22,901 bases of DNA from NCBI GenBank assembly GCA_036399495.1, contig DASWMZ010000076.1:1-22901 (forward strand), written 5' to 3'. The notes beneath the pieces are model-generated. The model ran no database searches. It was not told the origin of the DNA and saw nothing but the letters and a program-made list of their open reading frames with translations. The DNA comes from Paradesertivirga sp036399495. Its GTDB lineage: Bacteria; Bacteroidota; Bacteroidia; Sphingobacteriales; Sphingobacteriaceae. Position 1 is the stretch's first letter. Every line of letters starts with the position of its first letter. This document shows, one piece after another, positions 8,232 through 16,184 of this stretch. A program made the translations under genes and the position numbers.

Positions 8232-9223
8232 TATTTTATTGATAATAAGGTGGCAAAACTCTTCAACGCTTTTTTGCCCATTAAAGATTCTTCAGCAATA
8301 TAAAAACAGTCGGCAAAGCTCTTATCGGGATGAATGGTATTGATTGCAAGGGATGCGTTACACAATACCACATTATTTTGTTCTGGGGTTCCGGTTCCAT
8401 TAATTACTTGAGTAAATATCCCAGCCGAATCTTCGACCGTTTCACCACCGCCAATCAACTCTGCATTAATTTTTTCAAAACCTAAGCTTTTGATATCAGT
8501 AATTTTTTCACCTTTTGGAGTGAAGGTTTTAAAAGAATTGGTTAATGATACTTCATCATAACCCCCTAAATCATGAAGTATGGTGTATGCTTTTGAGGAT
8601 CCCTGATACAAGTAAGCATAAAGTCGCGCCAACTCCAGACTAAACACTCCAACCATTTGGTAATGAGGCTGTGTTGGGTTTACCATAGGTCCAAGCATGT
8701 TGATAAAGGTTTTAACCCCCAGTTCTTTTCGGATTGGTGCAAGCGTTTTCATTGCCGGATGAAAGAGCGGCGCATGTAAAAAACAAATATTTGCTTCATC
8801 CAGGCTTCTTTTTAGGATATCAGTACTATTTGAAAACTGATACCCCATATACTCCATCACGTTAGAGGAACCGCAGCCTGAAGAAACACCATAGTTGCCA
8901 TGTTTTGCAACTTGGTAACCTGCGCCGGCTACAACAAAAGATGCCAGTGTTGAGATGTTGAATGTATTTTTCCCATCCCCACCGGTACCGCATAGATCTA
9001 TCAATTTATAGCCATCAAGATCAGGGCGTAAGCATAAATCAAGCATAGCGTCTCGAAAACCTTCAAGTTCATCAACAGTAATATTGCGCATACAATATGC
9101 TGTAAGGAATGCCGCCATTTGCGATGAATTGTACTTTCCCGTAGCAATATTTGTTAAGATTGACTTCGCTTGTTTTTTCGTGAACGACTTATTTTCGAAT
9201 AAATGGTTAAGAATTTCTTTCAT
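8231..9223 (-). CDS. trpD: Anthranilate phosphoribosyltransferase
   Basis: 330-residue enzyme transferring phosphoribose from PRPP to anthranilate. Start chosen is the ATG at 9223 (MKEILNHLFENK); an in-frame TTG at 9241 lies inside the terminator T-tract and is unlikely. The PRPP-binding glycine loop is G79-T-G-G-D-G-K-N86, followed by the KHGN segment and a GSSNVMEY helix as in the family. It is the first structural gene after the attenuator, so its transcription depends on read-through of the terminator at 9249-9268. No trpG fusion is present. Confidence 0.95.
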   Translation of the reverse strand: MKEILNHLFENKSFTKKQAKSILTNIATGKYNSSQMAAFLTAYCMRNITVDELEGFRDAMLDLCLRPDLDGYKLIDLCGTGGDGKNTFNISTLASFVVAGAGYQVAKHGNYGVSSGCGSSNVMEYMGYQFSNSTDILKRSLDEANICFLHAPLFHPAMKTLAPIRKELGVKTFINMLGPMVNPTQPHYQMVGVFSLELARLYAYLYQGSSKAYTILHDLGGYDEVSLTNSFKTFTPKGEKITDIKSLGFEKINAELIGGGETVEDSAGIFTQVINGTGTPEQNNVVLCNASLAINTIHPDKSFADCFYIAEESLMGKKALKSFATLLSIK

Positions 9224-9239
9224 TGACAAAATGTGTGGC

Positions 9240-9268
9240 AAAAAAAAAGGTTGCTTTTTTAAGCAACC
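9240..9268 (-). terminator. trp attenuator terminator hairpin
   Basis: On the minus strand GGTTGCTT pairs perfectly with AAGCAACC (9249-9268, AAAA loop) and is followed by nine T residues (9240-9248). The hairpin ends 17 bases before the trpD ATG, so it can only work as a regulated stop in front of the operon. Its upstream arm is also claimed by a competing antiterminator (9262-9269 with 9300-9307). Confidence 0.9.
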
Positions 9269-9319
9269 CGGTTTATTTTTTATTTATATAGAACCTATGG
9301 AATTGCTAACGAATTAACA
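9262..9319 (-). promoter_or_regulatory. trp leader alternative pairings (antiterminator and 1:2 hairpin)
   Basis: In the minus-strand RNA, AGCAAUUC (9300-9307) can pair with GGGUUGCU (9262-9269) in eight pairs, two of them G-U. This occupies the upstream arm of the terminator. The same AGCA can instead join a six-pair hairpin with a UUCG loop (9304-9319) that lies just after the Trp codons and covers the leader stop. A ribosome stalled at the Trp codons would block the UUCG hairpin and free the antiterminator. A ribosome reaching the stop codon would cover the antiterminator arm and let the terminator form. Confidence 0.65.
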
Positions 9320-9359
9320 CTTGCCACCACAAAGAAATATATAAAGTTGATTTGTTCAT
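9306..9359 (-). CDS. trpL: trp operon leader peptide (17 aa, tandem Trp codons)
   Basis: ATG at 9359 to TAG at 9306 encodes MNKSTLYISLWWQVLIR. Two consecutive TGG codons are at positions 11 and 12; Trp is rare, so a WW pair in a 17-codon frame upstream of trpD is hard to explain by chance. The stop lies 37 bases upstream of the terminator hairpin, with an AT-rich spacer between. The peptide itself probably has no function; its translation senses charged tRNA-Trp, as in the enterobacterial trp leader. Confidence 0.85.
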   Translation of the reverse strand: MNKSTLYISLWWQVLIR

Positions 9360-9367
9360 CTCTGCGA

Positions 9368-9398
9368 CAAAGATGCCGATATCTTTTTTGTTCTGCAA
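9368..9398 (-). promoter_or_regulatory. Possible promoter of the trp operon
   Basis: On the minus strand TTG (9396-9398) is followed after 20 bases by CATCTTTG (9368-9375), one base off TAnnTTTG. Transcription would begin only a few bases before the leader ATG at 9359. Position is right, match imperfect. Confidence 0.35.
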
Positions 9399-9480
9399 TA
9401 CCTTTATGCATTTTATGCAATTGATATTAGATTACGATGCTTACCGCTTTGGTATTTTTAAAAAAAGTATTTTAGCGGTA

Positions 9481-10365
9481 ATGAACAGTAACCGCACCAA
9501 GAGGATAATAAGTTTAAAAAGTCAACTTTCTAAATGGACGTTGATGGGAATCGGTGTATTACTGGCCGCATTTGGACTTAAAGGTTTTTTGTTGCCTAAT
9601 GGTTTTATTGACGGAGGCGTTACCGGCTTAGCTTTATTAGCAAATCATATTACCAAAATTGAAGTTTCAATTTGGCTAATATTATTTAATATTCCGTTTA
9701 TCCTGATCGGAATGAGGCAAATAGGGAAACGGTTTGCTGTAAATACTCTAATTTCAGTAGTGTGCTTGGCTACGGTTATTTATTTATTCGACTTTCCGGT
9801 TATAACTAATGATAAATTGCTTATCTCTATATTCGGAGGCTTCTTTTTAGGTGCAGGTATTGGTCTGGCTATGAGAGGCGGTGCAGTGCTTGATGGAACA
9901 GAAATAATAGCCGTTTATATCAATCGCAAGAGCGTCTTTTCGATTGGTGACATCATCCTGCTTATTAATGTGGCTATTTTTTGTATTGCAGCATTCGTTT
10001 TAAGCATCGAAGCCGCTTTATACTCGATTCTTACTTATCTCTCTGCCTCAAAAACGGTCGATTTCATTATCCAGGGTATTGAGGAATATACGGGAGTTAC
10101 CATTGTTTCAGCTAAAAGCAAAGAAATAAGAGAAGCGATTATTCAGGAATTAGGTCGTGGGGTTACTATATATAAAGGAGAGCGGGGTTTTGGTGGCGAC
10201 CTTCATCATGATAAAGATATTGATATTATCTTTACAGTTGTAACTCGCCTTGAAGTGTCAAAAGTAAAGGAAGTGGCTAAGAACATAGACAGGAGAGCCT
10301 TTATGGTGATGAATGTAATTACAGAAACCAATGGCGGTATTATAAAAAGACGGCCGCTTCATTAA
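9481..10365 (+). CDS. YitT family membrane protein (YitT + DUF2179)
   Basis: 294-residue inner-membrane protein. The ATG at 9481 is preferred: the open frame reaches back to a TTG at 9352, but that extension crosses the divergent trp leader and promoter. About five to six hydrophobic segments lie between residues 20 and 190, including a glycine-rich one (FFLGAGIGLAMRGGAVLDGTE) typical of YitT. A soluble DUF2179 domain of about 75 residues ends the protein (RGVTIYKGERGFGG). The substrate or function of YitT proteins is not established. Its stop overlaps the ATG of the potassium-channel gene by one base, so the two are almost certainly co-translated. Confidence 0.88.
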   Translation: MNSNRTKRIISLKSQLSKWTLMGIGVLLAAFGLKGFLLPNGFIDGGVTGLALLANHITKIEVSIWLILFNIPFILIGMRQIGKRFAVNTLISVVCLATVIYLFDFPVITNDKLLISIFGGFFLGAGIGLAMRGGAVLDGTEIIAVYINRKSVFSIGDIILLINVAIFCIAAFVLSIEAALYSILTYLSASKTVDFIIQGIEEYTGVTIVSAKSKEIREAIIQELGRGVTIYKGERGFGGDLHHDKDIDIIFTVVTRLEVSKVKEVAKNIDRRAFMVMNVITETNGGIIKRRPLH

Positions 10366-11303
10366 TGATAAAATTCAACAACGATATTTCCGGTAACGAT
10401 CTCGGGTTTGGTACAAAAGCCACTATCAACAGGCAACGTACGCTAAACCAGGATGGTTCTTCAAACGTTAAGCGCGTAGGTTTGCCTTTTATCAGAACCT
10501 CAGATGCATACAATGCGTTAATCACCATGCACTGGGCAAAGTTTAGTTTGCTCATACTCATCTGTTATATTACAATTAATACCTTTTTTGCGGCTATCTA
10601 TTACGCCGTAGGCGTAAATTATTTTAATGGCATTAGCGGCACTACGCCATTCGAGCAATTTCTTGATACATTCTTCTTTTCAGCACAAACAATCTCTACG
10701 GTTGGATATGGTCATATTAGTCCGAAAGGTACCCTAACCAGCTTTATTGCAGCTTTCGAATCCATGTTAGGATTGTTAGCTTTTGCATTAGCAACCGGTT
10801 TGCTTTACGGAAGGTTCTCCAGACCAATGGCTAAGCTCGTGTACAGTAAAAATATGCTTGTTTCTCCTTATGGTGATGGCAAAGCTTTAATGTTACGGAT
10901 TTTGAATAGAAGAAGTAATCAACTCATTGAAATTGAAGCGGAAGTTATGCTCACTATCAATGCTAAGGAAGCAGATGGTTCCAGGTCCAGAAAGTTTTTC
11001 AATCTTCCGCTGGAGCGGAAAAAAATAAATTTATTAACCTTAAGCTGGACAATTGTACATCCGATAACAGAAACTAGTCCGTTGTTCGATTTTGACAAAG
11101 CAGAATTAGCGGAAGCTGATGCCGAAATAATGGTTTTTATTAAAGCTTTTGACGATACCTTTTCGCAAACTGTGCATTCCAGAACATCATATAAGTTTAA
11201 AGAAGTTGTATGGTCGGCAAAATTTAAACCTGCTTTTTACCCAGATGAAACCGGTATTACAACGCTCGATATTTCCAAAGTTCATGATTACGAGGAAGTT
11301 TAA
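10365..11303 (+). CDS. KirBac-type inward-rectifier potassium channel
   Basis: 312-residue channel subunit, expected to form a tetramer in the inner membrane. The N-terminal slide-helix region carries the family stretch NDLGFGTKA and SSNVKRVG. Helix 1 is at about 59-80, the pore helix at about 97-111, the selectivity filter at T112-V-G-Y-G116, and helix 2 at about 124-148. Residues about 155-305 form the cytoplasmic immunoglobulin-like gating domain of Kir channels. It passes K+; gating in known KirBac channels responds to lipid and ligands, which the sequence cannot settle. It is translationally coupled to the YitT gene before it (TAATG overlap). Confidence 0.92.
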   Translation: MIKFNNDISGNDLGFGTKATINRQRTLNQDGSSNVKRVGLPFIRTSDAYNALITMHWAKFSLLILICYITINTFFAAIYYAVGVNYFNGISGTTPFEQFLDTFFFSAQTISTVGYGHISPKGTLTSFIAAFESMLGLLAFALATGLLYGRFSRPMAKLVYSKNMLVSPYGDGKALMLRILNRRSNQLIEIEAEVMLTINAKEADGSRSRKFFNLPLERKKINLLTLSWTIVHPITETSPLFDFDKAELAEADAEIMVFIKAFDDTFSQTVHSRTSYKFKEVVWSAKFKPAFYPDETGITTLDISKVHDYEEV

Positions 11304-11410
11304 ATTCCAGAACGTATCTGCCGGAAAAATTCGATTTATCCTTGTCAATTAAAACCATTATTTCTTCTGCTTGTATTTATAAATGAGCTTTGGCAACTAA
11401 CAAAGCAATT

Positions 11411-11830
11411 ATGAAAGCGAGCTTACTGATTATAGGAGATGACTTAATTCATCATCAAAAGGTTGAAGAATTACTTTATCTTAATGCCTACCCAATTTAC
11501 TATCAATGTTTTTCAGATGCCTCTGATGCATTTAATTACATCCTGAATCATAATGATTTTGAAGCTTTGCCCGATTTAGTTTTGCTTGATCTGGATATGC
11601 CTTTTGTTTCCTGGAAAGGATTCCTCGAATTATTTGAAACGATTACTCAAAGTCTTGAAAAGCGGGTTGATGTGATCGTTTATACTTCATCAGTTGATGC
11701 CGATATTAAATCGCAAATGGCTCATTACAATTGTGTTAAAGGTGTTGTTCATAAGCCATTGACTCAGGATATATTTGATGAGATATTGTCCTCGTCTTTT
11801 GTGTTGGTTAATAAGGCGTCTAAGTATTAA
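11411..11830 (+). CDS. Stand-alone response-regulator receiver protein
   Basis: 139-residue single REC domain with no output domain, like CheY. Start taken as ATG at 11411; an in-frame TTG at 11390 would add seven residues. Acidic pair D10-D11, phosphoacceptor D60 (LVLLDLDMP), hydroxyl residues T92/S93 and conserved K115 (VHKPL) are all present, so it is probably phosphorylated. It ends 11 bases before the stop of the convergent nuclease gene. No kinase is adjacent; the kinase at 3369 or others elsewhere could be the partner. Confidence 0.85.
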   Translation: MKASLLIIGDDLIHHQKVEELLYLNAYPIYYQCFSDASDAFNYILNHNDFEALPDLVLLDLDMPFVSWKGFLELFETITQSLEKRVDVIVYTSSVDADIKSQMAHYNCVKGVVHKPLTQDIFDEILSSSFVLVNKASKY

Positions 11831-11841
11831 TAAACTTCTAG

Positions 11842-13227
11842 TTATAGCTCGTAACTATTACCCTTTTCAGGGATTACTACATTATAACCCTCATCACCTA
11901 ACGCCACGCTTAAGGCATTTAAACTTTCAATTTCTCCATGCACCAGGAAAACTTTTTTAAGGTGCTCTTTATCCTGATGCCTTACAAGATTCACCAAATC
12001 ATCATGATCAGCATGGCCACTTATTACATCAGTTCGTTTAATGGTAGCATAAACAGGAAGATCTCTATCGCGAATATGAACGTACGGATCGCCACGCAAT
12101 AAACGATTTCCTAAAGTGCCTTTTGCGCTATAACCAATAAATAAAATAGTGCAGTAATAGTTGGAGATATTATGATACAAATGATCCTGAATTCGTCCTC
12201 CTTCAAGCATTCCCGCAGAGGAAATAATGATACAAGGCTCCAGATAATTTGAAATCTCACGGCTTTCCTTCATGTCCTGAACATAAAAGAGATTATCAAA
12301 CTCAAAGCCATCACCAATCTTAGAATAAAACTCGCGGGCTTCGTCGTTTAAATGATTAAGATGCTTCCTGAAAATCTCTGTGGCGTAGTTGGCCAGCGGA
12401 CTATCCACAAAAATCTTTACTCTCGGTAGAAGCTTATCAGTAAAGATTTTATTTAAAGTAAAAACCAGCGCTTGTGTTCTTCCAATGCTAAAAGCCGGTA
12501 TTATTAGTCTGCCGGGTGTTTTTATACAAGCGTTATTTATTTCCTCAACCAGCACATCCTGAATGCTATTCTCCTTTGAATGTTGCCGCCCCCCATAAGT
12601 TGCCTCGCACACCAGAAAATCCACTTGTGGCAATTCTTGTGGATCAACCAGAACAGGATAATTCTTGCGCCCTACATCGCCTGTAAAGGCTATTTTTCGT
12701 TGGGTGCCTTTCTCATTGATACTTAAAATCACGAAAGCCGCACCTAATAGATGGCCTGCCGGTATGAATTCTACCTCAATATCGCCATTTAGCCGAAAAG
12801 GTTTATTATAGCTCAGCGTAACAAATTGATCGGCAGTTTCCATTACATGCTTTTGAAAAAACAATGGTTTGGGTCCTGAAGACTGGCGTTTTCCTCGTCG
12901 GTGTTTTTTTTGCTTACTTTCGAAAATGTTAACCGAATCGAGCAACAGTAATTCCGCTAGATCAGCGGTAGGAGCGGTGCAAATTATTTGACCCGAAAAA
13001 CCCGCCCTGATTAATGTAGGCAAGTTTCCGGAGTGATCTATATGCGCGTGGGTAAGAATTACAACATTAATTTCGCCGGGATTAAAAGGGAAGAATTCAT
13101 TTTCTTCAATCCTGGTTTCGCGTTCATAATCAAGCCCGCAATCAATTAAAATTTTGTAATTATTTACTTCAAGGAGGTGCATGCTGCCAGTTACCTGTTG
13201 TGCGGCACCCCAAAAACTTAATTTCAT
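11842..13227 (-). CDS. Beta-CASP metallo-beta-lactamase-fold RNase (CPSF-like)
   Basis: 461-residue cytoplasmic protein of the MBL plus beta-CASP plus RMMBL type, related to CPSF73 and Thermus TTHA0252, which act on RNA. The start is ATG at 13227 (MKLSFWGAAQQVTGSMHLLE); a TTG at 13293 is in frame but adds residues not typical of the family. The zinc motif H60-A-H62-I-D64-H65, a GHLLGAAFV segment, FTGDVGR and a C-terminal LVHGE motif supply the metal ligands and beta-CASP features. It lies 92 bases downstream of the ABC gene on the same strand and may be transcribed with it. Confidence 0.9.
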   Translation of the reverse strand: MKLSFWGAAQQVTGSMHLLEVNNYKILIDCGLDYERETRIEENEFFPFNPGEINVVILTHAHIDHSGNLPTLIRAGFSGQIICTAPTADLAELLLLDSVNIFESKQKKHRRGKRQSSGPKPLFFQKHVMETADQFVTLSYNKPFRLNGDIEVEFIPAGHLLGAAFVILSINEKGTQRKIAFTGDVGRKNYPVLVDPQELPQVDFLVCEATYGGRQHSKENSIQDVLVEEINNACIKTPGRLIIPAFSIGRTQALVFTLNKIFTDKLLPRVKIFVDSPLANYATEIFRKHLNHLNDEAREFYSKIGDGFEFDNLFYVQDMKESREISNYLEPCIIISSAGMLEGGRIQDHLYHNISNYYCTILFIGYSAKGTLGNRLLRGDPYVHIRDRDLPVYATIKRTDVISGHADHDDLVNLVRHQDKEHLKKVFLVHGEIESLNALSVALGDEGYNVVIPEKGNSYEL

Positions 13228-13319
13228 TTTATGGAAAATAAAAGGTTGGATGGAAGATGTATCCTGAATCTGAACATCCTTCAGTTTAACCAACGTTGTA
13301 ATTGCTGATTCTATATAAC

Positions 13320-15143
13320 TTATGCTTCAAATTGCAACTGACTCAGGTATCGATATAAGCCCTCCTCATTCTTTAAAAGCTCATCGTGCGTTCCGCTTTC
13401 GATCACAACGCCTTTTTCAAGTACTACAATTTTATCAGCTTCTCGAATTGTTGAAAGTCGATGGGCGATAATTATAGAAGTCCGATCCTTCATTAGTATT
13501 TCTAACGCTTCCTGAACAAGTCTTTCAGACTCTGAATCAAGCGATGATGTGGCTTCATCAAGGATAAGAATTGCCGGATCTTTCAATAAAGCTCTTGCAA
13601 TAGCGATACGCTGCCGTTGGCCACCCGAAAGCTTAATCCCACGTTCGCCAACTAAGGTATTGTACGCTTCAGGCAGATCCTTAATAAAATTATGGGCGTT
13701 GGCTTTTTCGGCAGCCGCGATAATAGCTTCATCGCTTGCGCCGATTTTACCGTAGGCAATGTTCTCCTTAATCGTTCCTCCGAATAAAATAACATCCTGC
13801 GGAACGATAGCAACCTGGTTCCTAATGTCTGTTAAAGCGTACTCGTCAGCACTAAGTCCATCAAAAAGCAACTCACCTTGCTGTGGTTGATAAAAGCGAA
13901 GAATTAACGATGCAATGGTAGATTTCCCGGCACCGCTAGGGCCAACAATAGCAACTTTTTCGCCGGCTTTGGCTTCAAACGATAAGCCTTTTAAAACAGT
14001 AATTTCCTTCCGGGATGGATACGAGAAAAACACATTCTTAAAAGCCAGGCTTCCGCTGATGGTGTTTTTTGTCGAATTTTCCGAATGAATAATAGAGATT
14101 GGCTCACTTTTTTCCTTCAAGATCTCCATTACGCGTTCACTCGCACCAATAGCTTTTTGCACGTTTGCGTAAAGTTCGGGGAAGGTCCCCATCGCAGCTC
14201 CTACGAACATGGCATACAAAATATACGTGGTCATGCTGCCTACATAAAGTTCGCCTTGCGATACCAGAATGGACCCATACCAAATTACGCCCACAATTGT
14301 ACCGAATAGACAAAATATAATGAACGATGCGAATCCGCCACGATAGGTGGCGCCTTTCAGGGCGATTTTAACGACCTCCTGCAAACTCATGTTATAACGA
14401 TTAGCCTCGTACGCTTCATTTACAAATGCTTTCACACTTCCGATACCTTGTAAAGTCTCTTCAACAACCGTACTTGATTCGGCAAGTTTGTCCTGCGCCT
14501 GGCGTGATACTTTCCTGATAAGCTTTCCAAGAAAAATGGCTACAATTACTAAAACAGGGAGAATACTTAAATTTAGAAAAGTAAGTTTTACAGAGATGTA
14601 AAATAAAAAGGCTACGCCGCCAATCAGCACAACTATTTGTCTTAGCATTTCAGCCAGCGTGGTAGTTAGCGTATCTTGAATTTGGGAAAGATCTGAGGAA
14701 AGACGACTGTTGAGCTCACCAACCCTGCGGTTCGCGAAAAAATCCATCGGAAGTGTAATCAGTTTAAAATAAGTGTCTCTTCTAATATCAGCTAAAGCTT
14801 TTTCAGCAACTTCTACAAATAATTTTATCCTAAAAAAGGAAACAAATGATTGGAAAAATAAAATAACAAATGAGATTATTCCAATAAAATTGATGCTCGC
14901 GGGAATAAAGGCATACTTCTGATTTCCTTGCGCTGCGTCGATCATTGCACCTAAGAGAATAGGGAAAGCCAGGCCAGTTAGACTGGATAGGAACAAAAAG
15001 ATCAACCCAATTATGAATTTAGCTTTGTAGGGTTTTAAGTAAGCAATCAGTCCGGAAATCTTCCGTATGGATTCTTTATTTATTTTAGCCTTTGAAAGCT
15101 CCTGTTCGGGAGCGGTCCCGCTGTTAAATCTATTTCTTGACAT
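13320..15143 (-). CDS. Exporter-type ABC transporter, permease fused to ATPase (MsbA-like)
   Basis: 607-residue half-transporter, expected to work as a homodimer in the inner membrane. The six-helix membrane domain spans about 36-325. The ATPase domain has Walker A G401-PSGAGKST409, Q-loop Q449, signature LSGGQ 505-509, Walker B with catalytic E530 and switch H561, so it looks active. It resembles MsbA and other ABCB-type lipid or drug exporters. The substrate cannot be read from the sequence. The gene is followed on the same strand by the beta-CASP nuclease. Confidence 0.92.
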   Translation of the reverse strand: MSRNRFNSGTAPEQELSKAKINKESIRKISGLIAYLKPYKAKFIIGLIFLFLSSLTGLAFPILLGAMIDAAQGNQKYAFIPASINFIGIISFVILFFQSFVSFFRIKLFVEVAEKALADIRRDTYFKLITLPMDFFANRRVGELNSRLSSDLSQIQDTLTTTLAEMLRQIVVLIGGVAFLFYISVKLTFLNLSILPVLVIVAIFLGKLIRKVSRQAQDKLAESSTVVEETLQGIGSVKAFVNEAYEANRYNMSLQEVVKIALKGATYRGGFASFIIFCLFGTIVGVIWYGSILVSQGELYVGSMTTYILYAMFVGAAMGTFPELYANVQKAIGASERVMEILKEKSEPISIIHSENSTKNTISGSLAFKNVFFSYPSRKEITVLKGLSFEAKAGEKVAIVGPSGAGKSTIASLILRFYQPQQGELLFDGLSADEYALTDIRNQVAIVPQDVILFGGTIKENIAYGKIGASDEAIIAAAEKANAHNFIKDLPEAYNTLVGERGIKLSGGQRQRIAIARALLKDPAILILDEATSSLDSESERLVQEALEILMKDRTSIIIAHRLSTIREADKIVVLEKGVVIESGTHDELLKNEEGLYRYLSQLQFEA

Positions 15144-15276
15144 TTAATTTCAATACTGTATTCCTTGATGAGGTTTGCAATGAAAATTGAAGCGATAAAA
15201 AAAAGCTAATTTTATTCTTAAACCAATCGGATGGTTAATTGAATTTTTCGCACGAAATTACGATTTCCTTATGGAT

Positions 15277-15302
15277 TCTGAGTTCGGAAAAATCAACTCA
15301 GA
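15277..15302. repeat. 8-bp stem-loop just downstream of the DUF62 gene
   Basis: TCTGAGTT (15277-15284) and AACTCAGA (15295-15302) are perfect inverted arms around a 10-base loop, starting six bases beyond the stop of the gene at 15308. No T-tract follows on either strand, so it may be a 3'-end or stability element rather than an intrinsic terminator. Confidence 0.4.
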
Positions 15303-15307
15303 GTAAT

Positions 15308-16084
15308 TTAACTAAACTCTACACGAACGATATCACCTAAATGCAAACCCAGTAATCCGCTCGCATTTCCTTTATTAATAGCGATCTCCAGGTAATTACT
15401 TATTCCAAAAAGACAGAGTTTTTCTCCTTCCGGAACTTCGTTGTAATGCCAACTTAGTTGAGAGATTGATTCGTTTTTTCTGAAGTAAAGTATAAAATCC
15501 CGACCTTTCTGAATGGTGCTGAACAGGTCTTTTGAAATATTGGTGATCACATTTTGGAAGGAATCAATGTAGATCACGCTGCCTTTGATCACGTTTTTCT
15601 CGATAACCGGCTGTAGATTTACCTTTTCTTCTAACTCATCCAATAGAATTCCGATGTCGGTCATGTTACCATTCTGTGCAAGATGGCTGGCTGCCTTCGC
15701 GAATATATCGGTAAGGGGAAAATGTAAAAACTTTAAATCCTGCATAATATTTAACTCCACAATCTCTTGCGGCTTTTCATCAAACATTAATGAAAAAAGG
15801 CCATTATCAGAACCTACAAAGTAATGCCCACGATACTTAACAGCCAGGTACTTTGTCCGCTGATTAAACACCGAATTTATACCGATTAAGTGAACAGTTC
15901 CTTGCGGGAAATAGGGAAACGCATTTTTTAAAACGAATGCAGCTTGCGGGATGTTGAATGCAGAAATGCTGTGTGTAATGTCTATAATATTCGCATCAGG
16001 CTTTAAACTCAGGATGCTTCCTTTTAAGGCAGCCTGGTAAAAATCTTTGTAACCGAGATCGGTTGTTAAAGTGATTATAGCCAT
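15308..16084 (-). CDS. DUF62 / SAM hydroxide adenosyltransferase family protein, atypical
   Basis: 258-residue protein of the family that hydrolyses SAM to adenosine and methionine and includes fluorinase. Family marks present are T7-T-D-L-G11 at the N-terminus, VIDITH-like IIDITHSI (33-40), S92-DNG95, TDIFAKAASHLA (125-136) and the C-terminal domain segment VIYIDSFQNVITNI. In canonical members a VDPGVGxxR motif and a FHGRD motif supply the Asp-Arg-His triad. Here these read INSVFNQR (Asp replaced by Asn70) and FPLTD (His replaced by Pro123). I recall related Bacteroidota proteins sharing such changes, so this may be a separate subfamily. Single gene, divergent from phoH. Confidence 0.85.
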   Translation of the reverse strand: MAIITLTTDLGYKDFYQAALKGSILSLKPDANIIDITHSISAFNIPQAAFVLKNAFPYFPQGTVHLIGINSVFNQRTKYLAVKYRGHYFVGSDNGLFSLMFDEKPQEIVELNIMQDLKFLHFPLTDIFAKAASHLAQNGNMTDIGILLDELEEKVNLQPVIEKNVIKGSVIYIDSFQNVITNISKDLFSTIQKGRDFILYFRKNESISQLSWHYNEVPEGEKLCLFGISNYLEIAINKGNASGLLGLHLGDIVRVEFS

Positions 16085-16184
16085 TAAAATGTGAATATTT
16101 ATTATTAACCTTGCGAGAGGCTTATACTCTGCAAATATTGAATTTTAATTGTACAAAATATCAGGAAACTAAAAATACCCTAAC

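Noticed and set aside
9084..9317. A plus-strand open frame across the trpD start and attenuator
   Set aside because: It reads through the terminator hairpin and opposes trpD and the leader peptide; its sequence is a by-product of those elements.
15277..15302. Intrinsic terminator of the DUF62 gene
   Set aside because: The stem is perfect but no T-tract follows on either strand, so it is listed only as a stem-loop.
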